A stretch of DNA of 64,000 nucleotides from Plumapathes pennacea (GCA_964036295.1 OZ038470.1:14141578-14205577), one strand, 5' to 3'; shown: positions 39,101 through 58,133, numbered from the stretch's first letter. Numbers and translations are program-made. The notes: generated from the sequence alone by a model not told the origin.

Positions 39101-42100
39101 TGCAACTCAAATACTAGAAATAGGCAGTTGAGATGGTAAATGATAGGAATCAGCCTTTTGATTTTGAAAATATGTTTTATTCTTGGAGAAAACACTGGTC
39201 AAAGTCAGACCTAGTTAGGGTTTGACCCAGGCTCCTAGGGTTTATAAACCAAAATATTTTGGTCCTCGAGTTCAACTCAAACACTGGAAATAGGCAGTCG
39301 AGATGGTAAATGATAGGAATCAGCCTTTTGATTTTGAAAATATGTTTTATTCTTGGAGAAAACACTGGTCAAAGTCAGACTTAGTTAGACTTTGACCCAG
39401 GCTCCTAGGGTTTATAAACCAAAATTTTTTTGGTGCTTTAGTGCAACTCAAACACTGGAAATAGGCAGTCGAAATGGTAAATGATAGGAATCAGCCTTTT
39501 GATTTTGAAAATATGTTTTATTCTTGGAGAAAACACTGGTCAAACTCAGACATAGTTGGGGTTTGACCCAGGCTCCTAGGGTTTATAAACCAAAAATTTT
39601 TTGGTGCTTTAGTGCAACTCAAACACTGGAAATAGGCAGTCGAGATGGTAAATGATAGGAATCAGCCTTTTGATTTTGAAAATATGTTTTATTCTTGGAG
39701 AAAACACTGGTCAAAGTCAGACCTAGTTAGGGTTTGACCCAGGCTCCTAGGGTTTATAAACCAAAATATTTTGGTCCTCGACTTCAACTCAAACACTGGA
39801 AATAGGTAGTCGAGATGGTAAATGATAGGAATCAGCCTTTTGATTTTGAAAATATGTTTTATTCTTGGAGAAAACACTGGTCAAAGTCAGACTTAGTTAG
39901 GGTTTGACCGAGGCTCCTAGGGTTTATAAACCAAAATATTTTAGTCCTGGAGTTCAACTCAAATACTGGAAATAGGCAGTTGAGATGGTAAATGATAGGA
40001 ATCAGCCTTTTGATTTTGAAAATATGTTTTATTCTTGGAGAAAACACTGGTCAAACTCAGACATAGTTGGGGTTTGACCCAGGCTCCTAGGGTTTATAAA
40101 CCAAAAATTTTTTGGTGCTTTAGTGCAACTCAAACACTGGAAATAGGCAGTCGAGATGGTAAATGATAGGAATCAGCCTTTTGATTTTGAAAATATGTTT
40201 TATTCTTGGAGAAAACACTGGTCAAACTCAGACATAGTTGGGGTTTGACCCAGGTTCCTAGGGTTTATAAACCAAAAATTTTTTGGTGCTTTAGTGCAAC
40301 TCAAACACTGGAAGTAGGCAGTCGAGATGGTAAATGATAGGAATCAGCCTTTTGATTTTGAAAATATGTTTTATTCTTGGAGAAAACACTGGTCAAAGTC
40401 AGACCTAGTTAGGGTTTGACCCAGGCTCCTAGGGTTTATAAACCAAAATATTTTGGTCCTCGAGTTCAACTCAAACACTGGAAATAGGCAGTCGAGATGG
40501 TAAATGATAGGAATCAGCCTTTTGATTTTGAAAATATGTTTTATTCTTGGAGAAAACACTGGTCAAACTCAGACATAGTTGGGGTTTGACCCAGGCTCCT
40601 AGGGTTTATAAACCAAAAATTTTTTGGTGCTTTAGTGCAACTCAAACACTAGAAATAGGCAGTTGAGATGGTAAATGATAGGAATCAGCCTTTTGATTTT
40701 GAAAATATGTTTTATTCTTGGAGAAAACACTGGTCAAAGTCAGACCTAGTTAGGGTTTGACCCAGGCTCCTAGGGTTTATAAACCAAAATATTTTGGTCC
40801 TCGAGTTCAACTCAAACACTGGAAATAGGCAGTCGAGATGGTAAATGATAGGAATCAGCCTTTTGATTTTGAAAATATGTTTTATTCTTGGAGAAAACAC
40901 TGGTCAAAGTCAGACTTAGTTAGACTTTGACCCAGGCTCCTAGGGTTTATAAACCAAAATTTTTTTGGTGCTTTAGTGCAACTCAAACACTGGAAATAGG
41001 CAGTCGAAATGGTAAATGATAGGAATCAGCCTTTTGATTTTGAAAATATGTTTTATTCTTGGAGAAAACACTGGTCAAACTCAGACATAGTTGGGGTTTG
41101 ACCCAGGCTCCTAGGGTTTATAAACCAAAAATTTTTTGGTGCTTTAGTGCAACTCAAACACTGGAAATAGGCAGTCGAGATGGTAAATGATAGGAATCAG
41201 CCTTTTGATTTTGAAAATATGTTTTATTCTTGGAGAAAACACTGGTCAAAGTCAGACCTAGTTAGGGTTTGACCCAGGCTCCTAGGGTTTATAAACCAAA
41301 ATATTTTGGTCCTCGACTTCAACTCAAACACTGGAAATAGGTAGTCGAGATGGTAAATGATAGGAATCAGCCTTTTGATTTTGAAAATATGTTTTATTCT
41401 TGGAGAAAACACTGGTCAAAGTCAGACTTAGTTAGGGTTTGACCGAGGCTCCTAGGGTTTATAAACCAAAATATTTTAGTCCTGGAGTTCAACTCAAATA
41501 CTGGAAATAGGCAGTTGAGATGGTAAATGATAGGAATCAGCCTTTTGATTTTGAAAATATGTTTTATTCTTGGAGAAAACACTGGTCAAACTCAGACATA
41601 GTTGGGGTTTGACCCAGGTTCCTAGGGTTTATAAACCAAAAATTTTTTGGTGCTTTAGTGCAACTCAAACACTGGAAGTAGGCAGTCGAGATGGTAAATG
41701 ATAGGAATCAGCCTTTTGATTTTGAAAATATGTTTTATTCTTGGAGAAAACACTGGTCAAAGTCAGACCTAGTTAGGGTTTGACCCAGGCTCCTAGGGTT
41801 TATAAACCAAAATATTTTGGTCCTCGAGTTCAACTCAAACACTGGAAATAGGCAGTCGAGATGGTAAATGATAGGAATCAGCCTTTTGATTTTGAAAATA
41901 TGTTTTATTCTTGGAGAAAACACTGGTCAAACTCAGACATAGTTGGGGTTTGACCCAGGCTCCTAGGGTTTATAAACCAAAAATTTTTTGGTGCTTTAGT
42001 GCAACTCAAACACTAGAAATAGGCAGTTGAGATGGTAAATGATAGGAATCAGCCTTTTGATTTTGAAAATATGTTTTATTCTTGGAGAAAACACTGGTCA

Positions 42101-43630
42101 AAGTCAGACCTAGTTAGGGTTTGACCCAGGCTCCTAGGGTTTATAAACCAAAATATTTTGGTCCTCGAGTTCAACTCAAACACTGGAAATAGGCAGTCGA
42201 GATGGTAAATGATAGGAATCAGCCTTTTGATTTTGAAAATATGTTTTATTCTTGGAGAAAACACTGGTCAAAGTCAGACTTAGTTAGACTTTGACCCAGG
42301 CTCCTAGGGTTTATAAACCAAAATTTTTTTGGTGCTTTAGTGCAACTCAAACACTGGAAATAGGCAGTCGAAATGGTAAATGATAGGAATCAGCCTTTTG
42401 ATTTTGAAAATATGTTTTATTCTTGGAGAAAACACTGGTCAAACTCAGACATAGTTGGGGTTTGACCCAGGCTCCTAGGGTTTATAAACCAAAAATTTTT
42501 TGGTGCTTTAGTGCAACTCAAACACTGGAAATAGGCAGTCGAGATGGTAAATGATAGGAATCAGCCTTTTGATTTTGAAAATATGTTTTATTCTTGGAGA
42601 AAACACTGGTCAAAGTCAGACCTAGTTAGGGTTTGACCCAGGCTCCTAGGGTTTATAAACCAAAATATTTTGGTCCTCGACTTCAACTCAAACACTGGAA
42701 ATAGGTAGTCGAGATGGTAAATGATAGGAATCAGCCTTTTGATTTTGAAAATATGTTTTATTCTTGGAGAAAACACTGGTCAAAGTCAGACTTAGTTAGG
42801 GTTTGACCGAGGCTCCTAGGGTTTATAAACCAAAATATTTTAGTCCTGGAGTTCAACTCAAATACTGGAAATAGGCAGTTGAGATGGTAAATGATAGGAA
42901 TCAGCCTTTTGATTTTGAAAATATGTTTTATTCTTGGAGAAAACACTGGTCAAACTCAGACATAGTTGGCGTTTGACCCAGGCTCCTAGGGTTTATAAAC
43001 CAAAAATTTTTTGGTGCTTTAGTGCAACTCAAACACTGGAAATAGGCAGTCGAGATGGTAAATGATAGGAATCAGCCTTTTGATTTTGAAAATATGTTTT
43101 ATTCTTGGAGAAAACACTGGTCAAACTCAGACATAGTTGGGGTTTGACCCAGGTTCCTAGGGTTTATAAACCAAAAATTTTTTGGTGCTTTAGTGCAACT
43201 CAAACACTGGAAGTAGGCAGTCGAGATGGTAAATGATAGGAATCAGCCTTTTGATTTTGAAAATATGTTTTATTCTTGGAGAAAACACTGGTCAAAGTCA
43301 GACCTAGTTAGGGTTTGACCCAGGCTCCTAGGGTTTATAAACCAAAATATTTTGGTCCTCGACTTCAACTCAAACACTGGAAATAGGTAGTCGAGATGGT
43401 AAATGATAGGAATCAGCCTTTTGATTTTGAAAACATGTCTCAAACTTTGAGAAAACACTGTTCAAAGTCAGACTTAGTTAGGGTTTGACCCAGGCTCCTA
43501 GGGTTTATAAACCAAAAATTTTTTGGTGCTTTAGTTGATCTCAAATACTGGAAAGAGGCACTTCAAATTGTAAATGATAGGAATCAGCCCTTTGATTTTG
43601 AAAATATGTTTTATTCTTGGAGAAAACAGA
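36129..43630. repeat. Tandem satellite array, ~170-171 bp monomer (right block)
   Basis: The same satellite continues directly after the transposon, in phase with the left block (about 44 monomers). The first monomer resumes at GGTCAAAGTCAGACC, exactly where the left block was cut. Copies here are very similar to each other. The last canonical monomers (43430-43630) begin to depart: 'aaacatgtctcaaactttga' and 'ggcacttcaaattgtaaatg'. Confidence 0.96.
36301..43200. repeat. Nested higher-order repeats: 3067, 1535 and 1364 bp units
   Basis: Blocks at 36622, 36792 and 37304 recur at 39689, 39859 and 40371 (3067 bp, 18 monomers). The block at 39689 recurs at 41224 (1535 bp, 9 monomers) and again at 42588 (1364 bp, 8 monomers). 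Diagnostic variants travel with it: 'ttagactttgacccagg', 'cctcgacttcaactc', 'gtcctggagttcaactc' and 'gaccgaggctcc'. The blocks at 37816-38684 also match 28934-29802, on the other side of the transposon. Confidence 0.85.
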
Positions 43631-46195
43631 GCTAAATAGACCAAAAGTTTTTGGTCTCCGAGTTTAATTTGAACTTAGAAAATAGGCACTAGAGCATATA
43701 AATGATATGAATTTGCCTTTAGATTTTAAAAATATTTGTTTAACTTGGAGAAAACATTGGTCAAAGATGGAGATAATTAGGGTTTGACCCAGGCTCCTAG
43801 GGTTTAATCATCCAAAAATTTTTGATCTCCATGTCCAACTCAAATGCTAAAATTAGGCACTTGAGCTGGCAAATGATAGGAATCTGCCTTTAGAATTTGA
43901 AAACGTGATTTAATCTTGGAGAAAACACTGGTCAAACTTAGAATAGTTAGGGTCCGACCCAGGCTCCTAGAGCTAAATACACCAATTTTTTTTGGTCTTG
44001 GAGTTTATTTTGAACACAGAAAATAGGCACTAGAGCATATAAATGATATGAATCTGCCTTTAGATTTTAAAAATATTTGTTTAACAGGAGAAAACATTGG
44101 TCAAAGATGGAGATAATAGGGTTTGACCCAGGCTCTTAGGGTTTAAACAAACCAAAAATATTTTTTCTCCATGTCCAACTCGAATGCAAAAATTAGGCAC
44201 TTGAGCTTGTAAATGATAGGAATCTGCCTTTAGAATTTAAAAATATATGTTTAATTTCGAGAAAACATTGGTCAAAGTTAGAATAGTTATGGTCCGACCC
44301 AGGCTCCTAGAGCTAAATTCATCGAAATTTTTTGGTCTCCATGTTTAATTTGAACACAGAAAATAGGTACTAGAGCTTATAAATGATATGAATGTGCCTT
44401 TAGAATTTGAAAACATGATTTAATCTTGGAGAAAACACTGGTCAAAGTTAGAATTAGTTAGGGTCTGACCCAGGCTCCTAGAGCTAAATAGACCAAAGGT
44501 TTTTGGTCTCCGAGTTTAATTTGAACTCAGAAAATAGGCACTAGAGCTTGTAAATGATAGGAATCTGCCTTTAGAATTTAAAAATATATTTTTAATTTGG
44601 AGAAAACATTGATCAAAGTTAGAATAGTTAGGGTCCGACCCAGGCTCCTAGATCTAAATATATCAAAATGTTTTGGTCTCCGAGTTTAATTTGTACTCAG
44701 AAAATAGGCACTAGAGCTTGTAAATGATAGGAATCTGCCTTTAGAATTTGAAAACATGATTTAATCTTGGAGAAAACACTGGTCAAAGTTAGAATTAGTT
44801 ATGGTCCGACCCAGGCTCCTAGATCTAAATATGTCAAAATTTTTTGGTCTCCGAGTTTAATTTGAACTCAGAAAATAGGCACTAGAGCTTGTAAATGATA
44901 GGAATCTGCCTTTAGAATTTAAAAATATATTTTTTTACTTGGAGAAAACATTGGTCAAAGTTAGAATAGTTATGGTCCGACCCAGGCTCCTAGAGTTAAA
45001 TATATCAAAAGTTTTTGGTCTCTGACTTTAATTTGAACACAGAAAATAGGCACTAGAGCTTGTAAGTGATAGGAATCTGCCTTTAGAATTTGAAAACATG
45101 ATTTAATCTTGGAGAAAACAGTGGTCAAAGTTAGAATTAGTTAGGGTCCGACCGGCAGGCTCCTAGAACTATTTAAAAAATAGACCAAAAGTTTTTGGTC
45201 TCCGAGTTTAATTTGAACTCAGAAAATAGGCACTAGAGCATATAAATGATAAGAATCTGCCTTTACATTTTAAAAAAAATTGTTTAACTTGGATAAAACA
45301 TTGGTCAAAGATGGAGATAATTAGGGTTTGACCCAGGCTCCTAGGGTTTAAACAAACCAAAAATATTTTTTCTCCATGTCCAACTCGAATGCAAAAATTA
45401 GGCACTTGAGCTGGCAAATGATAGGAATCTGCCTTTAGAATTTGAAAACATGATTTAATCTTGGAGAAAACACTGGTCAAAGTTAGAATTGGTTAGGGTC
45501 CGACCCAGGCTCCTAGAGCTAAATAGACCAAAAGTTTTTGGTCTCCGAGTTTAATATGAACTCAGAAAATAGGTACTAGAGCTTGTAAATGATGGGAATC
45601 TGCATTTAGAATTTAGAAATTTATGTTTAACTTGGAGAAAACATTGGTCAAAGATGGAGATAATTAGGGTTTGACCCAGGCTCCTTTAAACAATCCAAAA
45701 ACATTTTTATCTCCATGTCCAACTTGAACACAGAAATTAGGCACTTGAGCTGGTAATTAATGATAGGAATCTGTCTTTTGAATTTGAAAATAATATGTTT
45801 TAACCTTGGGGAAAACACTGGTCAAAGTTAGAGTTAGTTAGGGTCTGACCCAGGCTGCTAGAGCTAAATAGACCAAAAGTTTTTGGTCTCCGAGTTAAAT
45901 TTGAACTCAGAAAATAGGCACTAGAGCTTGTAAATGATAAGAATCTGCCTTTAGAATTTAAGAAAATATTTTTAACCTGGAGAAAACATTGGTCAAAGTG
46001 GAGATTATTAGGGTTTGACCCAGGCTCCTAGGGTTTAAACAAACCAAAACATTTTTATCTCTATGTCGAAGTTGAACACAGAAATTAGGCACTTGAGCTG
46101 GTAAATGGAATCTGCCTTTTGAATTTGAAAATATATTTTAATCTTAGAGAAAACACTGGTTAAAGATGGGGATAGTTTAGGGTTCGAGGCAGGCT
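43631..46195. repeat. Diverged satellite edge, partly dimeric
   Basis: About 15 degenerate monomers. Two sub-types are seen. One reads 'gggtccgacccaggctccta' with 'gagctaaatagaccaaaa' and 'tttaatttgaactcagaaaa'. The other reads 'gggtttgacccaggctccta', 'tttaaacaaaccaaaaatat' and 'ctccatgtccaactcgaatg'. They alternate in places (43631-44300, 45150-46190), giving a dimer of about 340 bp; elsewhere the first type repeats alone (44450-45150). Short indels are common. Decay ends near 46195, where unique sequence begins. Confidence 0.88.
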
Positions 46196-46338
46196 CCGAG
46201 GTGTAATATATTCGTTATGTAAAGTTAGGACCGGTTGGAGCATGTGCAGTATCCGTGATTGAAGTGAAGAATGAAGAATTTGTATGGAGAATTTGCTCAT
46301 CTAAACAATGTTTATTGTTGTTTCTTTCCTGTGCACAG

Positions 46339-51544
<5,206 letters not shown>

Positions 51545-53168
51545 CATTCAGCGCTGCTAGAGATTCAGAATACAAAGATGTGACGGTCATGTTGAAGTCA
51601 CTTACAATTGAAACTAAGGTCCTTGTTAAAGTACGTCCAGCATGGCCACCATGACGTCACACGGAGAGCAATAATTCACCCGAAGCGGCAGGAAAGTTGA
51701 TCTTGTATGTTTCTTTGTCGTTTATTTACCTCTACAAGTACTTCTAAAGTAACACGTTTGCTCACCAGCAGCTCCTCCCATACAAATCCTCCGAATCTAA
51801 TAAAATAAATTGTTTTACATGGCTTCTATTCACTGTATTGTATAACTGAGCTCATGTCTACTGTACATTATTTCAGATACTATCAAAGCGTTTTCAACTA
51901 ATTTTTAATGGTAGACAAGAAACCTGACAGTGGAAATATTAACATTGTATTAGCTCAAAACGACTCTCCTCTGCTTGAAATAATTTTATGTCAAGATAAT
52001 CATGAGAAAATTGATTGAATGGGATTTTGCTGACTTACAGGACTGGAATATTAAAGCAATGGTGCTGCATCGGATTTGCAAGGTAAGTGCTAATATTAAC
52101 TATATATGAGTATTAATGTTAACTACTTGTTTGAGGAGATTGCTTCTCAAAACTGCTCAAGAGAGGCCTAACGTTCTAAACACATGGCAAAACACTTATA
52201 ATATGCCAAATGCATTTGTGTTTGACTCCGGATTTACCAAAATCTAGTATAAACACTTTAACAAATCCGGAAACTTACAAATGTCTCGAATCCGGATAAA
52301 TTCGCATCACATGGAACGCACTTACCAGAGCGCCACTTGACACGTGCTTCATAAGAAACTCGGTTGTTCTCACGGATGTGATCGTTACTCTACGTGATTG
52401 GATGTGATCGTTACTCCACGTGAACTCTGCGTTGCTGTTTGAGATTTTTGCAAATCCCGATATTGTGACTGGGTGAAAGTTATGTTGGATTTAATCATAC
52501 ATGTACTATGTATTTATTGTAAGAGACGTATTAGTGTAAGTGTAAGCAAAGAAATCGGAACCTTTGTGTTACAAATTTAGAATACAAAATAAAACTGGAA
52601 ATAAGAAAAAAAAGTTATGTTGGGTATCAAGCCATCATGAGTTTACTTACGTTTGTCAATGTTTAAATAACAATGCAAATTACTTTACAACGTTTATTGG
52701 ATGGGCTACTAAAACCAGAATATTTGAACATCAAGTAAATTCTTCGTCCGTTTTACTCAACGATTTACAAAAATGGTTTTATCGCGTGAGCATATCTACA
52801 GACGCGTGTCCCACGTGTCCAGCTTGTTTTGGGGTTCTGATGGCTCTGGTAGTTCCAGCTGCCACTGCACATGTGAATGACGTTCGGAACGGCCATATCT
52901 TCTTGTCGGCTCACCTTAATTAAAGAGGAAATAGAAAGTTACAAAGAACTCTTTGACCAGTACATAACGTTGCTGAATATGCCTTATCGTTTCAGTCCTT
53001 GTCGGAGTTTATAAAAACAGAATTTTTTATGTTTGTTTGATATGTAGTAAATAATTACTGAAATGTTTCACCTTGTACAAACATTGAACACCATAGCTTC
53101 TCAATGGTTGGAAATTGACGCAATGCCAGACACCCCTTGGTTTAGAATTGTATTTGACCATTACCACG
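51545..53168. other. Region between the convergent genes: no convincing gene
   Basis: This holds the TMEM201 3' UTR, the poly(A) signals and about 1.3 kb of AT-rich sequence. A stretch at 52042-52082 has an exon-like shape on the plus strand (acceptor TGACTTACAG, donor AAG|GTAAGT). A 119-codon open frame at 52564-52923 on the plus strand has a short Cys-rich CPTCPACFG segment but starts at a non-ATG codon and matches no family I know. A short direct repeat 'ggatgtgatcgttact(c/t)' lies at 52373-52425. Confidence 0.5.
51799..51809 (+). terminator. Polyadenylation signals for the TMEM201 homologue
   Basis: Two overlapping AATAAA hexamers (AATAAAATAAA) lie about 255 bp after the TAG stop, followed by a T-rich stretch. 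They fit the 3' end of this gene; the cleavage site was not determined. Confidence 0.55.
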
Positions 53169-54287
53169 TCAAAACCTTTCAACAAAGAGGGAGGGGGTGG
53201 GGGACGAGGGAAAGCGAGAGAGAGGTTTCCTACCTGTTGGTTTGAGTCGACCTGACTTCTGAGAGAAAATCGTGATGAAGAAACCCAGCGCAGCTATAAT
53301 TCCAATGGAAAATGTGAAAACATATCGGGCAAATTTTCCTGTTGCCCCACTGTATGGAATATAAAAATAAGCGAAACCTTTTATCACAAGCGATAGGCCG
53401 TTTCCTGTTGGCTCCGTTTTAAAACGGGGCCTAAAGCTGGTGCTAAACCTTTCTTAAGAAAATACATTTCGATCACGTTTTAACTCATTTCCACAAGAAT
53501 TGAAGGTTTCGCACTAGGACTCGTTTTGAAACAAAGTCAATAGGCATCTCTGAAATCTGATGAAGAGAACAGTACAGCATGTCGAGCGACATAATTGCAA
53601 TTTGTACGTTTACTAGTGACGATAATAGCAGGTGTAACTGTAATAAACAAATTGTGAGAAATCAGTCTAATCTTATATTTATATAGATTATGTACGTAGT
53701 GTTGTAACAGTGAAACTTTAAATACTTCATAGTCCAGGGTTGTGACTTTCCCTTACCTGTCAGGGTAAAATCTTTGGATGCCCATGAAGAATACACCACT
53801 TGAAAGTTTTGATAAGGAACTGGCTAATGAAAAAACAAACCCTGCAGCCTCCTGCATAACAAAGCACATAAAAAACCACATCAGCTAATAATATACTCGA
53901 GTTTCGCTTGGGAAAAACAAACTTGTTCTCTTGGTTGAAGTTTTTGTTCGGTCATCGGCATTATTACCCATGATAATGAAAGTGAAGCAACTTATAACTA
54001 TGGATTGAACTCAACCAAAGACCTTCGGGATACCGGTACGACGCTCTAGTCACCGAGCTATGAAGCCGCATGGGAGCTGCTCAAATGTGTGGTTCGAATT
54101 AAACCCGCCATAGTGATAGGGTAACTTTCACTATCATTCTTTGTTCTGAGTTTTCATATATGTGGGTCATTATGTATACTATCATGTCGATATTACCCAT
54201 GATGCCCGCAGATCTAGTATCCAGGGCCTGTTGTTTCTCGTGCAGTCAAAAGATTCATTTCAGCCTCACTATCGTTCGTCAGATGAC

Positions 54288-54318
<31 letters not shown>

Positions 54319-57300
54319 TATGATTGACATTTTGATTTCCTGTGATCCGGCTTCCCGTTTTCAGACTCGTTTCACGCATCAGACGACGTATCCGTTTTTC
54401 TACTTTGTATTTTTCAAGATACGAAATATGAAAAGCACTTAGCATTAACAAACCTTGTTGTCTCCGATCATCCTTGTAATGAAAGCCAGGGCCATAACGA
54501 AAGACGTCGAAATACCGATGCCCATGAATACTGTGGGCACATATGTTACCGCTTTGTTCATTTCCGGAGTGACGAAGAAAAAACACACACTGCTACCAAT
54601 GATCATAGCAGCAGCCAGACAATACGTCCACTGTAAAGAATAAGAAAGTGTTATACGCCTGTGATGGGTCGCTGATCATCATAATGTAAATGGCGCACTA
54701 TAAAAGAAGACGGCTGCGAGGTAGACTAGCCATCGATCGACCAATCAATCAATCAATCAACAACTTTATTAAGGTTTCAGTTCTTATAGCCGGGCACATG
54801 TGCCCTACTAATCAGGGAGACACTATCTAATAATTAAGGTTATATATGGATTACTAAAAATACTAAATATATATCACTAAAAGTTTGTAAACAGGAAATT
54901 ACTTGTGCTATAAATATTCTGTTACAGTTAGGGTACCTACGAATTTCCCATTAACTAGTTGTTACATAGTCCACAGTACCTACAGGATCTGTTACTGGCC
55001 AAGTCTGCTAAATTGGTCTACCTTATGCCATAGTAGAGAAGTAGTAGTACTTGTATTATACCAGGCACAGAATTCAGAAAGTCAGAATTCAGAAAGTTTG
55101 CACCAATTTCCACTGAAGCTGTGCATCTAATGCATGATAGCAAAAATGTACAACACTATATTAATAGAACATTTTAGCAAACAAGCATATCTGTATATGA
55201 TAGTAATATGATAACTCTTGTAATATGACATCATACTGACCTTGCTCCCCAGCTTGCCGTTGAGCAATTTAGCTATGACTGTTCCGATGATTCCGCTGGT
55301 TAACATGATCAGCGGATAATAAGCGATCGCTTGCTGGGGAATGAGAAAAGATTGGACAAAACTAATTTGCCGTCGTATTTCCCTCAAATCCATCTTAAAA
55401 TGAAACAAATTGTGACGTTTTGGAGCTTGTTCTCTTTAATGTCAAATAGATGTTAATAATATAATAATTATCATATTTGCGTTTTCATTAACCCCGACGT
55501 TACAGTAGGTGCATGCTTACCGCTGGTAGCAACAAGTAGTCTGTGAGATAAAGAGACATGTAGGAATAACCTGCGTCCCTCATGAGACGAGTTAATGCAA
55601 AAATGACAGAAACCTGAAAAAGAAAAAAAAAAATGAATGAATGTTAGAATGCGAGAACGTTAGAAAAAAGACTCACAATACCAATAAACGAATTTCATAA
55701 GGTATCAGCTCGGGTTTGAAAAGAGAGGCGTCTTAAAAGAAAGGACGAATCGAACTAAACGAAAAAGAGAGAAGAGGTTCAATTTGCTTTTTCTATAGGA
55801 GCTCGCTTCCTTACCCTGTGCTCATGCCCGTAAAAATGGTTCTGCAAATCTGTTCATAATTCAACCAATCATGTACAGCAGTCAGTCTGAGATTATAAAA
55901 CTAACTGGCGGCCAAATACCAGTTTTGCGCCTGGCCATATACATAAAAACGAAATTCTCTTGCCCCCAAGAGAGCTGCTATCCCTCACGTGCGCACTCGC
56001 AACAATCGAGTTTGAGGAATAAACTCTGGAAAGCAAAGTTGTAGGATAATACCATTTATTATATGACTGTGACGTACTTTTACCATATAAGGTCGCAACA
56101 GAGTGCCGGTACGGGAGCGTATTACACACTTCAAATCCGTATTACACTGTAGAAAACCGGTTAGTGACCGGTTTAGACGTGCGCGCATCACAAATGAATC
56201 AAAGATTTTTCTGAGTGCAAGGTAAAACGGTGCAACGAAAGTCTATGACTTTGCAGATCTTGTTAGTGTTTTATAAAGTCGAGTCCGTTTCACTGTTCGT
56301 ACCGTGTAAAGCGTCGGATCTTTAAACCACTCTAGCTTCGTTTTAGACCTCTTCTCCGCTTCCTCGAGTTCGACTATGTGGCAGGCCTTTACAATCTTTC
56401 CAGGCAGGGAGGATTTTTTGTTGTTTCCCTTCATGTCGCCAGGTGCCCCTTTGTTTGGTGTGAGCGTAAGGAAAGATTGTCAATTTCAGCCTGACATAAA
56501 ACATACTTAAAATAAAGTAAGAAGAAAAGGGGTAAAACACGGCACAAAATGTTTGCAATCGTAGATTTCCAGTGCGTTTTATGTAATAGTGTTCATGAAT
56601 CTCACCTTGGTTCTCTGGACAATCATCTTGTTCAAAAGCTTTGTTTGTGTGATAATAGTCTTTCTCCTCATACGATGTTATTACAGCGTGGTCCACTGCT
56701 AAATTTGTGTGTGCCATTGGTGATTTTTGTTGCTCCTCCTCAGAGCTATCTGAAGCGAGTTAAAGTACATTTTTAATGCTTTCTTTCTACCAAATGGCCC
56801 GTACACGACCATACTGCATAATGATTGAGAGAATAAGAATTTTATTACTCACATGTTAGCAAACTGTTTACTTGTCTTACCTTCTTTAACTCTTCCTCTG
56901 TCGTCTGTTGTTTCGAAGGGCACAAGATAAGTTGAAACCTTTCGCACTGCAGCCGTAATCTTTTCAGTTCTTGATAATTTTCTAGCTTCGGACGTATTTC
57001 CCTCTTTCCCTAGCACAGCAAAATGAACACCAAAAGAATCATTCAAAATGACCACCTTCCATCTGATCTGTTCTGATCTTCAAATTTCCTCAGTAGAGCG
57101 AATTTCCAAGGTCCCTCGCCCGCACGTCCGAGAGTTAAAATATATTTCTAGGTGGCATAAGAATAGTAGAGGATTTGTTAATGTTTGAATGTCCAATACA
57201 CCCAAAAAACTGTCAATTAGCATGTAATTCAAATATTATATTATTATGTGTTATTATAAATATGAGACAGTACCGTAAATTCTTTCCACGAGTTTTCTGT

Positions 57301-58022
57301 TATTCCGTCTGCGCTGATTTGCCCTAAAAGGATGCAGGAGATTCCATAAGCGCAAATGCCACCAGCGTAGGTGAAGAAAGTCCTGTGACGTAAGAAATGG
57401 CTCGGTCAGGACAAATCCATTTTCCTATTCCATCTCGCACAGTATAATTATACCGGAGACTGCAAAGAACAAAAAGCTCTAACTACATTTAGATTGCGAA
57501 TTAGTATCCTATGCTTGAGAGTGAAATAGCTGAATAGCATTTAACTCTTTATAATATATCAATTTGCAATTACCTGAGGGGTATTTAATGTGATTACATT
57601 TAACTCTTTCACTCCCAAGAGTGATCAACCTCGATTTTCTCCGTCAGTTTCTCACCAGAAGTATATCATATAGTAAGGAGAATTTGGCTTTTGATAGCTT
57701 ACTGAGACGAGAGCTGATTGAACCATCAATTCTCACTGCATCACTTGTACAATTTCCTCTTAAAAGGTCGGGAGAGTCTGCATTTTGAGTTTGGGAGTGA
57801 AAGGGTTAAACTCAAATCGTACACAGATAAATGCAAGGTGTACAATGCCCTATAAATGAACTATAGTCGTGTTATCAACCAGGCAATACAAATCAAAGTT
57901 AAATTAATACAAACATTCTGCCACAAGAGGAAGTCATCCTTTCTTAATTCTAGTTTCACCAGTACCTCAAAAAATGTACTCTAATAATAATGACAATAAT
58001 AATAATAATAATAATAATAATG

Positions 58023-58119
<97 letters not shown>

Positions 58120-58133
58120 TAATAATAATAATG

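Noticed and set aside
448..43458. Dozens of near-identical 62-codon minus-strand frames beginning MFSPRIKHIF, one per monomer
   Set aside because: They span one monomer plus 19 bp of the next and recur because the DNA repeats. Changes between copies hit all codon positions alike, there is no promoter or splice context, and frame is lost between 170- and 171-bp monomers. Not a protein family.
1..46195. CRISPR-like array
   Set aside because: Regular repeats are present, but the whole monomer is conserved with no unique spacers, and the window is eukaryotic.
53996..54070. A functional tRNA gene
   Set aside because: A- and B-box-like sequences exist, but the B box is degenerate, the acceptor stem does not pair and no terminator run of T follows; better read as a SINE remnant.
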